Assembly (NCBI GenBank): GCA_021613335.1
Contig: JAJTWR010000452.1
Coordinates: 210,001 to 274,000 of the forward strand
Direction: 5' to 3'
DNA: 64,000 bases
From: Whitmania pigra
Lineage: Eukaryota; Annelida; Clitellata; Hirudinida; Haemopidae
Shown here: piece by piece, positions 22,727 to 44,655 of the stretch
Layout of the letters: each line of letters begins with the position of its first letter
Position numbering within the stretch: position 1 is the stretch's first letter
Made by a program: the position numbers and the translations under genes
Notes under the pieces: generated by a model
The model's input: only the letters and a program-made list of their open reading frames with translations
Told to the model about the DNA's origin: nothing
The model's database searches: none

Positions 22727-24286
22727 GTTTCTAACTGGGCAACTTCTTTCGAATTATCGCGAATTAACATTCAATTAACTCAACAACTCCTCAAAACTCT
22801 GCCAAATGTTTCCAAAGAGATCAAAAATATCAAAAACCAAATATCAAATATTTACAGGTGCGTGCAAATACTTTTGAAATTTGTGCAATTTTGACGGATT
22901 TTCGGTATTTTACATTATAAAGTGTTAATACATTTTAACAGGATACTTATATTACTTATTTATTTCTTATTTAAAATTGTTTTTGTCTTAAAACCGTCGC
23001 TTTTATCATAATGGACTTAAACAAATAGTTACCGTAAACCTCACATTTTAGCGTAAATAATATCTCCTAGAACGTAACTACATGAAAATGTAATAATTCA
23101 ACAACGTTTCGCAACAAAGACTCCATTAGCAACTCTTGCAACCAACGAAATGCTTCATGTTTCGGTTTAGATGTTCTTTATTTTGAATTCATTATTTTAA
23201 TGCCTATTTTTGCAAATTTCACATTTAATTAGACAAACAGCATTTTTATTTCCTAGTTAAAATGGGGAGGCGGCAACACCTGAGAATATTTAAACGGGAG
23301 TCAATGTTTGACTCGGCAATAATCATAACATAACATTAATTTATGGTGATTTAAGGAGACTAAGGTCTATGTATGTGATAAACCACTAACTTCTAACGCC
23401 CGATATAGAAATAATCAGGATTTACACACCAAATGGGCAATGCAATCAACTAAAATGTCAACGGCCATTCCAAGGCCTACATATCTTGGATGTTTTTGGT
23501 AAACGTAACCTCGGAAAGAGCTACTTGTATTTTGCAGGACCAGTTCAAAAGATCCTGGATTTGTCATCATTAATGAAATAATTTGTAAACTAATCGTCAA
23601 TAAAATAATGTAATAAATTTTAAAAAATGTACTAGTTTATTTCACATTTTTGTAAGTAATTGATATGTTTAAATTATATTTTTTAATGCGCAACGTACAA
23701 AATCAGAATTTATACAAATATATTATGTAACATGAAGAGGTAGGTGATATCCATTTTCAAGTCAGTCGCTGTACAATTCAAAAGTATGCATATTCCATTC
23801 TTATCATCATGCAATCACTATCCTCCTCGTTATCAACATCATTATCAGTGTGGTTATTCGAATTGCATTCAACTTGCAAGGACGGTCGTCCGAACACCTG
23901 CGTTTGCAAAGCAATATCGATCAACAAGTTTGCTTAATGTAAGACAACCTTTTAAAACTACTTGCTCGCGTAAACTTGCTATGGATTGAACAATTGGTCA
24001 AATAAAATAACATTTTTAACTTCTAATTAATCGGCCCAATTTTGTTTTTATTCGAATTAAGATGAATGAGAGCATTTAAACATTTAAGAAAAAAAAACAG
24101 AAATGTCCCAGATCAATATATCGGCTGCATTGAAAAATAATTTCTCTCTATCAACTCACTGATCACTTAACAGGCCAGTTGTAGTCGGTAATCCATGTTT
24201 TCTAAAGCGTTGAACGTGCAAATTGATTTTTAAAGTAATAGTATAACTCAAGTATCAATAATTAATTATATTATTACCAGTTTGTC
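22727..24286. other. Intergenic, no gene seen
   Basis: AT-rich. A 61-codon minus-strand frame at 23415-23600 and an 81-codon plus-strand frame at 23744-23989 show no recognisable motif or splice context and are probably chance frames. Confidence 0.4.
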
Positions 24287-25056
24287 ATGGAAAATGCTCT
24301 CGAGAGTGATCTTGCAACTTATCCAGATTTGTTGAGAAGATTTCGTCAACGCCACGATGAGTTTAACATTTTAAAGCCAATTTTAAAGGAATTGGCCACA
24401 AACGAAGACTTTATCAAAGATGCTGAAACAGCCCTCTCGGTTGGCACTGGATTTGGACAATACGACATCGAGTTCTTCCGATACTTTCCCAAGTTGAAAA
24501 AGCTGATCATTGTCGAGAAAGATCCTGATTGCATTAAAGAATTAATACCCAATTTAAAGAATTGTTTTGGGGATAAAGTTGAATTTGAAATTCACGAGAT
24601 TTCGATTGAAAAATTTATGAAAGAAGAAGCAAGTTTGAAACTGCAGAGAAAATTGGACGTCGTTGCTTCTTTTCATGGTCTGTTATTTTTGAATTCCGAC
24701 GATCGCCGAGAATTTTTCAGGTTCTCTTTTGATTTTTGGCTCAAACCAAGCAAAGGCAAACTTGTGGTTCTTAACCCTTCGAGGGATGATGCTATGATAA
24801 AATGTTGCGAAGAAATATCTCGAGATATGATTTCTCTACAAGACAGCACGATGCTTAAAGAAGAACTGAACGCCATGTCTGTAACTTCTACACAATTAAA
24901 CTTGATTTGAACCAATTTGACGAAGATTTGAGCTACTTCTTCGGATGCGGCCAAACTATTCCCGTCGACAAAGATCTGATGGAAACGATTATCAAGAAAA
25001 ATATTCCAGATGGAATTGGAGATGTACCTTGTGAGCTCATTATCGCGAGATGTTAG
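24287..25056 (+). pseudogene. HNMT-like methyltransferase 5, frameshifted
   Basis: Opens MENALESDLATYPDLLRRF and follows the 26.8-kb paralogue through the SAM loop LSVGTGFGQYDIEFF (about residues 49-63) and VVASFHGLLFL. After ELNAMS (about 24877) a deletion of roughly 20 nt relative to the paralogue shifts the frame, and translation stops at 24910. The lost reading continues in another frame as YTIKLDLNQFDEDLSYF to CELIIARC with a stop at 25054-25056. Both halves are well preserved, so the lesion is recent or an assembly error. Confidence 0.75.
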
Positions 25057-26670
25057 TTGTAGGAATTTAGCCCCTTCGTTTTAGAACATTATTTAGTACA
25101 TTATTTGAAGAAACGAGCAAAAATTTACTTGGCCAACTTAAATTTCCGAAAAGAGCTTTAAAAGAACTAACCAAAAACGCATTTAGTTTCTCAAAGAAAA
25201 TTATCACAACAATTCGATTTAACGTAGTAGGGATTGTGGATAAGATAAAGGATGGTTTTCCTTTTTCTTTGGATATTTTTTACATTTATCGTGAATTTAT
25301 TATTTTTTCTAAAACTGCAAAAGAAATGAACGTTTGTTTTTGGTTGTTGGTAAACAAAAAGATTTCATCATTTTGAAAATTTGTAAATTTGAATTTTCGG
25401 AAACTTTTCTATGTCTTCTCATCATGATTGTTCATATTAATTATTATCCATGTAACTCGATTCTGTCTCCATCTTATTATATATTTAAGTGTTTCCTAAT
25501 GCAATCTTTTTTAGACATATTTTCATCCAACGGTTTAATGGTAATAATATCAGTTATCAATTACTCAGTTTATTATAAGAGATGATAGGAATAACATTTT
25601 TTTTAATTTTAGTGCTTCTTTTGATTATATCAAGTGATTTTATCGCGCACCACTAACATTTTTATTGGCAAATTTCAAAGTAGTACTTCCATAATTTAAC
25701 CAATATTCAATTGAACTTTAAAATCTGTCGAAAAATAAAATGGAATCAGTCAGAATAAACCAAAACCATCTAGGTTAGGATTTGTTAACTAGTTTCAATA
25801 AAGTGCATTTTAATTAGTGCCTAATTTAAGCATCGTCTGGATGTTACACTGCATCGGGACCTCTGCCTAAGTAAATCCGACTATGATTTCAATGATTATT
25901 TCTGAGTTTGTCGTATAAAAACCTACGTGAAACGATTTTACATACAAATGCTGATGAGACCTGCTCCACATGCATTGAAAAGTTTAAATCAAGGATAAAC
26001 GTTTGTTAGCTGTCGTGCCAACATCTGTTTCACAGTAGGTTGAAAAATGGCTTGAAAATGTTGGTGGTTTGCTCTTTTTGTTATTAATGATATTGATCTA
26101 TTAAAAATGAGTCTGTCAAAGTTATTTAAATTTATTAACAAAATTATCGTTTGCGTACAAAATATTGTCCAATGTGTAGAACATTCATTAACAGAGAAAC
26201 AAACTGAAAAAGACAGCGGAAGCTTGTTCCTTAAGTTCATCTACAACCAGATCTTTTTTTGTATGTGTTTTTTGTACTGGTTGTCTGCCTTGGAAACTTG
26301 TGGAGGTTGTAACTTAGCGCCCTGACAAGTCATTGTCGCAAGTTCTTGTTATGATCTTAATTGTCGCCACAACATTTTTGTTCTCTTAAAGTTTAAAAAA
26401 AACAATTATTTATTTGTCTTACCATTGCATTTATGACATTCAAATCAATGCACAAATGTTTTGAGCAATGATCTAAAAGATTTACTTCTCATTTACGTCT
26501 GTACGTCGATGTAATTTTCCAACTAATGTGACATTTTAGATTTAAATTTAATAGCAGTTATTATTTTTACAAAAACAAAAAAAAAGCTTTTCAACTAACT
26601 AAACAGACCAGTAAATTATTTTTTTGGATTGTAACCTAGATCCAAAGTTCAACGACCAACGAAATGTTGA
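25057..26670. other. Intergenic, no gene seen
   Basis: AT-rich, with a few 70-85-codon chance frames (25334-25585, 25989-26325) lacking motifs or splice signals. Confidence 0.4.
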
Positions 26671-26678
26671 TATAAAAT
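26671..26678 (+). promoter_or_regulatory. TATA box of HNMT-like gene 6
   Basis: TATAAAAT lies about 80 bp before the start codon, just after the block AACGACCAACGA shared with gene 7. In gene 7 the equivalent position reads TGTTTTTAAAAG. Confidence 0.5.
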
Positions 26679-26753
26679 GCGCATCAAGTCCAAAAACAAT
26701 TTCGTAAAATTTGATGCTATTCGTAAAGTGTTTAAATAAACTGAAATTACAGC

Positions 26754-27551
26754 ATGTCAACTCAGCGTGTTAGTAACTTACAAGCCTATCCAGACGTCCT
26801 GAGAAAGTTTCGTGAAAGACACGACGAGTTTGATGTTTTGAAGCCCATTTTAAAGGAATTGGCCACAAACGAAGACTTTGCCAAAGATGCTGAAACAGTC
26901 CTCTCCGTTGGCACTGGATTTGGACAATACGACATCGAGTTCTTCCGATACTTTCCCAAGTTGAAAAAGCTGATCATTGTCGAGAATGATCCTGAATGTA
27001 TCAAAGAATTGTTACCCAATTTAAAGACTTGTTTTGGGGATAAAGTTGAATTTGAAATTCACAAGATTTCGATTGAGAAATTTATGAAAGATGAAGCAAG
27101 TTTAAAACTGCAGAGGAAATTGGACGTTGTGGCTTCGTTTCACAGCCTTCTCTACCTTAATACAGATGACCGCCGAGAATTTATTCGACTGTCCTTTGAT
27201 TTTTGGCTCAAGCCAAATAAAGGTAAACTAGTAGTGCTTAATGCTGCGAGGGACTATACCATTATAAAATATCACCAAGAATTTGCCGGTAAAATGAGGC
27301 CATATCAAGACACTACGATACTAAGACAAGAATTGAATGATATGTCGGCTGTTTTGGAGAAAGAAATACAATACACCGTCAAATTGGATTTGAAAGAATA
27401 CGATAAAGACTTGTATTTCATGACAACGTACAGCCACAGAGAACACATTGAAGATGAAGAATTTGAAAAAGCTGTGAGGAAGTTTTCTCCTGATGGCTAT
27501 GGATACATGAAGTGTGAACTCATTGTTGCTAGTCCAGTACATTCTGCATAA
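26754..27551 (+). CDS. HNMT-like SAM-dependent methyltransferase 6
   Basis: Single exon, 265 residues, intact. Order of motifs: YPDVLRKFRERHDEF (residues about 12-26), SAM loop LSVGTGFGQYDIEFF (about 50-64), acidic strand-2 end LIIVEND (about 73-79), VVASFHSLLYL (about 127-137) and the conserved end GYGYMKCELIVASP. Sisters at 24287 and 29467 share long identical stretches but are broken, so this is probably the only functional member of the third group. It differs from the group at 3.3/8.6 kb by GFGQ instead of GYGE in the SAM loop. The methyl acceptor is unknown. Confidence 0.85.
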   Translation: MSTQRVSNLQAYPDVLRKFRERHDEFDVLKPILKELATNEDFAKDAETVLSVGTGFGQYDIEFFRYFPKLKKLIIVENDPECIKELLPNLKTCFGDKVEFEIHKISIEKFMKDEASLKLQRKLDVVASFHSLLYLNTDDRREFIRLSFDFWLKPNKGKLVVLNAARDYTIIKYHQEFAGKMRPYQDTTILRQELNDMSAVLEKEIQYTVKLDLKEYDKDLYFMTTYSHREHIEDEEFEKAVRKFSPDGYGYMKCELIVASPVHSA

Positions 27552-27853
27552 TGCTTTGAACATTTTTCGAATTCTAAATATTAATGCTTAATATTTATGC
27601 TGAAACATTACGGCATGCTACGCAACCGTTACAATTTGGAATTGTGTATTTTACGACCTCCATTATCACAAAATAGTCAAATAATTCATGTCTTTTATAT
27701 TACGTACTTCCTATGGCTATGGTGAAATAAGTAACGTTTGCCAACCAAAAATTCGTTGTCAACAACATTCAATCTAAAAGCAATGTAACCATTCATTGCA
27801 CGAACAACAATCTATCTTCTCGCGCTAGAAATAAAATAACCATTAACGTAGAT

Positions 27854-28513
27854 CAAGGGTACTCAAACTGCGGACCGCGGTCCACAATCCGGACCGACCG
27901 CCGATAGCTTTTAAGTGGACCTCCAATTATTTTCAAAAAAATAAATTTAAATTTTTTTAGAAATATGCAATTTTGTTAATTAATTCTAAGAAACCCATTC
28001 TCAGTTCATCCAAATGCTCCATGGACAATGGAAGCTGAAAATTCATTAGGCATCACTTCAGCGGGAAACTATTGATATGCAGAGCGATGATGCCCTAAAA
28101 ATGAAATTTGAAGAAGTTACTATTGCTGAATTCTGGTCTAAGTTTGTAATTGAGGGTCAATACCCCTGCTCCAAGAAATTGGCTTTATCAGTTCTGATTT
28201 AGATCAACTTACACCTGTGAATCATCATTTTCAACTATGAACATTATCAAGTCTAAAAATCGAAGTCAATTAATTGATGTACATCTTGGAAATTGTTTGA
28301 GAATTGCAATTACTAGCTATTTTCCAAATATCATAGAAGTCATGAAGGACAAGCAGTTCCATGCCTCACACTAAATAAAAAGTCTGACAGCATTTTAATA
28401 TTTTAATATTAATTCATTACTTTTTACTTCACCCCCCTCCCCCCCTTGTGGACTGCCACCTATCTGAAAATTACGTAATGTGGACCCCGGCCAAAAAAGT
28501 TTGAGTACCCCTG
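27854..28513 (+). mobile_element. Non-autonomous hAT element, 660 bp
   Basis: Inverted ends CAAGGGTACTCAAACT and, in reverse, CAGGGGTACTCAAACTTT. Exact 8-bp target duplication ACGTAGAT at 27846-27853 and 28514-28521. The interior retains a damaged transposase carboxy end: ALKMKFEEVTIAEFWSKF, then SSFSTMNIIKSKNRSQLID and NCLRIAITSYFP, with stop and frame changes. Charlie-like hAT. GC-rich subterminal GGACCGCGGTCC blocks. Confidence 0.95.
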
Positions 28514-28567
28514 ACGTAGATAATCGTACACATGCTATGTGCTTTCACGAGACTATTGACAGTTGAG

Positions 28568-28744
28568 CAGGGACGTGATTTGGGGGAGGGTTTCCAATGG
28601 CTTCCCTGACTTCAGGCCAGGCGCAAAAAAAGGCCATCTCCTCATTCAGGTTTAACCCTGAATTTTGTATAGAAGTAATAAATATCATCTTAAGTTTTGC
28701 AAGGGTTTGCCTTTCTCCTTGGAAAAAGCTGAAATAAGGTCCTG
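28568..28744. mobile_element. hAT-like MITE, 177 bp
   Basis: Ends CAGGGACGTGATTT and, in reverse, CAGGACCTTATTTC. Imperfect 8-bp flanks CAGTTGAG and CATTTGCG (6 of 8 match). Interior matches the copy at 20922 (AGGGTTTGCC, CCTTGGAAAAAGCTGAAAT). Confidence 0.75.
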
Positions 28745-28752
28745 CATTTGCG

Positions 28753-29466
28753 TACATATAACGAAATATGAAATTTAAAATTAAAAAATAAAAGTTTTAC
28801 AATGACGACCTTTACTTTAATGGTTATTCCAAATTGACATAACTAAGGGACCAATGGCCGCTGTGCCCATTGACGGATTTAATTATGGGGTCGATGAAGG
28901 TTATGACCTCCGTGATTTTAGGATATATGGAAAAATTTATTTAATTTATTCTAATTTAAAATTGTTCCAATAATTTAACATTTTAGACGAATATAATTCT
29001 AGCTGTGCCACCCTTAATTTCCCCTCCCCCACCGGCTCCATTGTATGTCCCGGCATAGATTTCTAGATCTGCCACTGGTTGTGCGTAGGAGCAGTAAACA
29101 AGAAAAAAAGTTTATCCGCCTGGTCCCTTATCTAGGCATTCGGAAAGGATGGTGGTGGCTGCCAAAACAAAGGTTTTTAAATGTCATATACTAGCTGTAG
29201 AAGAAAGCCTTCAAAAGCAAAGTTGAACTTGAACTTGAGAGTTCCGCAAAAAAATTAATTAAGCTTGTAACATATATTTTTTTGGATTGTAAGCTACATC
29301 CAAGGTTCACCGACCAACGATATGTTTTTAAAAGCAACGCATCCAGTTCAGAAATAATTTTTGAGAGAAAAACTCTTTACTATTCGTAAAGGGTTTAACT
29401 ATCGGGTTTATAAATTGTTGATTTGAATTGAATTGTTCTGATTAAAAAAACAACTGGAATCGCAGC
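28753..29466. other. Intergenic and 5' flank of methyltransferase 7
   Basis: The last 200 bp align with the upstream region of gene 6 (TTTTTTTGGATTGTAA, CGACCAACGA). The rest shows no gene; C-rich CCCCTCCCCCACC at about 29023. Confidence 0.4.
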
Positions 29467-30240
29467 ATGTCAACTCAGCCTGAGAATAGCTTACAAGCCT
29501 ATCCAGACACTTTGAGAAGATTTCGTCAAAGACACGACGAGTTTGATATTTTAAAGCCCATTTTAAAGGAATTGGCCACAAACGAAAACTTTATCAAAGA
29601 TGCTGAAACAGCCCTCTCCGTTGGCACTGGATTTGGACAATACGACATCGAGTTCTTCCGATATTTCTCCAAATTGAAAAAGCTGATCATTGTCGAGAAA
29701 AATCCTGAATGCATTAAAGAATTAATACCCAATTTAAAGACTTGTTTTGGGGATAAAGTTGAACTTGAAATTCAGGAGATTTCGATTGAAAAATTTATGA
29801 AAAAAGAAGCAAGTTTGAAACTGCAGAGAAAATTGGACGTCGTTGCTTCTTTTCATGGTCTGTTATTTTTGAATTCCGACGATCGCCGAGAATTTTTCAG
29901 GTTCTGTTTTAATTTTTGGCTTAAACCAAGTAAAGGCAAACTTGTGGTCCTTAAAGGTAAGCTATTACCGCTTAATGCTGCAAGGGACTACATCATTATC
30001 AAAGGTCACCAAGAATTTGCCGATAAAATGAGGCCATATCAAGACACTACGATACTAAGACAAGAATTGAATGATATGTCGGCTGTGTTGGAGAAAGAAA
30101 TTCAATACACCGTCAAATTGGATTTGAAAGAATACGATAAAGACTTGTATTTCATGACAAAATTCAGCCACAAAGTAAACATTGAAGATGAAGAATTTGA
30201 GAAAGCCGTGAGGAAGTTTTCTCCTGGTGGCTACGGATAA
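29467..30240 (+). pseudogene. HNMT-like methyltransferase 7, early stop
   Basis: 257 residues from MSTQPENSLQAYPD. It closely follows gene 6, with the SAM loop intact (LSVGTGFGQYDIEFF). Two lesions are visible. First, a short in-frame duplication turns KGKLVVLN into KGKLVVLKGKLLPLN (about 29935-29970). Second, the tyrosine codon of GYGYMKCE has become TAA (30238-30240), removing the last dozen residues; the old frame continues to a stop near 30273. The TATA box of gene 6 is degraded here. It might still make a nearly full-length protein, so pseudogene status is likely rather than certain. Confidence 0.65.
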
Positions 30241-30273
30241 ATGAAGTGCGTATTCATGATAGCGAGCTCGTAA

Positions 30274-31942
30274 TTCTTCGTATTACGTTATGTTCTGCAT
30301 AATACTTTGAACATTTTCCAAATTAATTAATTAATTAATACTTATGTTCAAAAATTACTGCGTGTTACGCAACTGTTACTAGTTGGAAATATTGTGCTTT
30401 GCGGTCGCCATTATCACTAAATAGTTAAACAAATCATGTCTTTTTATGTGTTAGGAATTTCTAATCTTTTTAAATTTTGCATGGACGTGGTGAAATAAAT
30501 ATTATTTGCAAGTGAAAAATCAACTTTTCGATGTGACTAATATCGGAACTTCTTCTACAATAACTTAGCATCTAAAAGCGATGTGTGGCCATTCAGGGCG
30601 CGAACTACTTAAGGGCGTGTGCTTTGTTTAATAGCTTTAACGACATCAAGATGCTGTTAAAAAACACGCAAACAAAGATATGGCAGGGGTTTGTTCTCTT
30701 GCCCTACAAACTATTTTTTTTATTACTACTTTAATTTTGTAAATAAAATGGAAATAATTTATTCTTTTGGGCGGCATGGTACCATTTGATCTATGGACCG
30801 GGATTTGGGACGACCTACAAATTTGAACGTGCATATCAGTCAACGTGCCTCATTGTCCACTGGACAATGTCCAGTCGTGTAATCGTATTACTTGAATGCG
30901 ACCATTTCCAATACCGCACATTCCAAGCCTTCATTATGGATACGATTCGATAAATATCTGCAAATTTTTAACCAATTTCCACATTGATAAATGTCAAAAA
31001 TTTACGAATCATATAACAATTGGAAAACTATTTCTAGTTACGATTCTATATTCAAACGCAAATAAACTGGAGCTAAGTATTCCTCTAAAAAATTTAATTA
31101 AACACCTCACATGAAATTTAATACTTCACAGGACCATTTTTTTTAAACTTTGGATGAATACCATCTAAACGACACCAACAACACAAGACGACCACAACAT
31201 TAAACTAAACAAATTCTGTAAGTAATCAGTATAGCATGTGGCTTTTAAAAATGAATAACACGTCAGAAAATAAATTTAATGATGGGATGTCACATAATTC
31301 CATGTCCAGTGAATAGTCAGCAATGACGACAGGAGTAAAGAAATGAAGTCTTATAGAATACTTTCCTTTCATAGTTGAAGTGAATAATGAATTAATAATT
31401 AACAATAATTAATTAATAATCAGCAATAATGAGTGATTTTAAGTCGTTGGAGTTCCATAACAATTTATATTTAGCAACAGCTTCAAAAAGGAGTAAAGTC
31501 TACTGTGTAAAGCCACATTATCAAATACTTTCACAAATTGCTACACCGAGCTTGAACTTAAATACGAAAAAAATATTCCAAATGTTTAAAACTGACAGCA
31601 GCATAACAATATGTAGTAAAGTCACTACACAATGCAACAGAAAATATCAAAATAGTTGTCCAAAACATTCTTTCATGATCTGACTTCAGATGATTTGTCA
31701 AAGACAACAATCATTATTGCTGAAGTCATGTGATATTGCTGAATCCATGCATTTCCGAATGCATTACCAAACGAAATGTAAACTCGGACAGCACAACAAA
31801 ATGAAATCGAAATGATCGACCTCTCAAATGACGTTACAAACACATGTCCCAAAATGTATCTATCAAAAAAGTAGAACCACCAAAAAAAGATCCTCAAAAA
31901 GTGTTGCAACATCGTTCGTTGAGCAATCGGACGGATGCCTCT
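30274..31942. other. Intergenic, no gene seen
   Basis: AT-rich; chance frames up to 84 codons only. Contains the 3' flank of alpha-actinin at its right end. TTAATTAATAATTAACAATAA-type palindromic AT repeats at about 31388-31425. Confidence 0.4.
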
Positions 31943-43228
<11,286 letters not shown>

Positions 43229-44655
43229 AACACGACAATGCGACAACTCTCACTCAGCTTCCACTAACCACGCAAACGATAAGCGACAATATCTTTCTGT
43301 CAGCAAAACGTTATTCTAAAACATTTAATTTAATCTGCACACGAGAAAACTTCTCTCGAATTGACAACAAATCCAATCCGCAGCTCGACCGCTCGTCCAA
43401 ATCTGTCATCCAGTGAGCTGGATACGAAATGAGCTCGTACCGCGCTGCTGTTGCGGCTCTTAAAAGGATTCTTCGCCAAATAGATTTAGTGCATCGACCT
43501 CGAAAATATCTAATTCCTAACAAAAACAACATTATCGTTATCATTGTTATTATTATTACTATTATTATTGATGTTGTCAATTATTGAAAACTGAATGGCG
43601 CGTTAGACGCTTTTACGCTTTGCAACGAAATCGGACACCCCTTTGCATAACGCATAATTCTAATCCGTCTTTTATCCCCATTCACTTTTACTAAACAATT
43701 TGAACAGAGTTTAATAAAATATTTTTTATCACTTTAACAAACTTTTTTCAAGAAACTACTTTATATAAAAGAGAAACAAGAAATGGCCTTCAAAATGTCT
43801 GAATTAATATCAGCTTCTCAATACTAATTCTGATAACAAAAACGAAAACTAACTGAATCCGATCAGTACAGTTGAGAAAGTCTTTAAAAAAAATCACAGT
43901 ATATGTATAAGGCTGGAATGCTTGCATTTGAGAGCATGATCACAAATTAATTCAAACAATGTCATTGGCATACCTCATAAAGTAACGGATAGTTGAACAA
44001 TTAGTTTTAAGTCGAAAACATTAATAAATAAGATTCAAAAGATCTCAAGAATATTTTTAAAATCAGTAATTTCAAAAGCATAACAGTGATTTGCCAAAGT
44101 TCAACTTTAAACAACAATGCATGGGCCAGCAACACCGAATGTATAAAACAATATGTATGCCATCTCAACGATAAGAAGTACAAACGGGAACCCAATTAAG
44201 TCAAGGAATATTAGCACAAATATCTTGGTAAGTTAATATCTAATATGTAAATAACATCTAATATTAATATATTATCAGCAAAAAGGAGCTGAGAAAAGAG
44301 AAAATCACAAATTTAAAAAAAAGGAGGATGTCGAAAAGTTACATGCAGCGGCGCAAAGAGGAAAAATACTTCCTCAAACTTTATGGAGGTCGTGGGATGT
44401 TGTAAAAGCAACACAGATTCTTCCTGTAAAAAAATTGCGATTCAAATTTGTTACAAATCATTAATCTCTTGCTTTAATTTTGACTGCAAAGTATTAATAG
44501 TAATTCTTTCCAACTTCAGTACAAATTCCAAAAAAAAAAGTCTTAATCAGAAGCCATCAACTCAAATATTGCTTGATGGAGTATAACAATAATTAATAAT
44601 GATAATGCAATAATAATTACTACATTGTTCTACATTTTACTTCCTATATTAATTT
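43229..44655. other. Intergenic region upstream of alpha-actinin
   Basis: Holds the alpha-actinin 5' region and calpain 3' flank. The first 400 bp are less AT-rich than the rest. (ATT)n at about 43546-43568. No gene seen. Confidence 0.45.

Noticed and set aside
23415..23989. Two 60-80-codon frames between the RING trio and methyltransferase 5
   Set aside because: No motif, no splice context, no similarity to neighbours.
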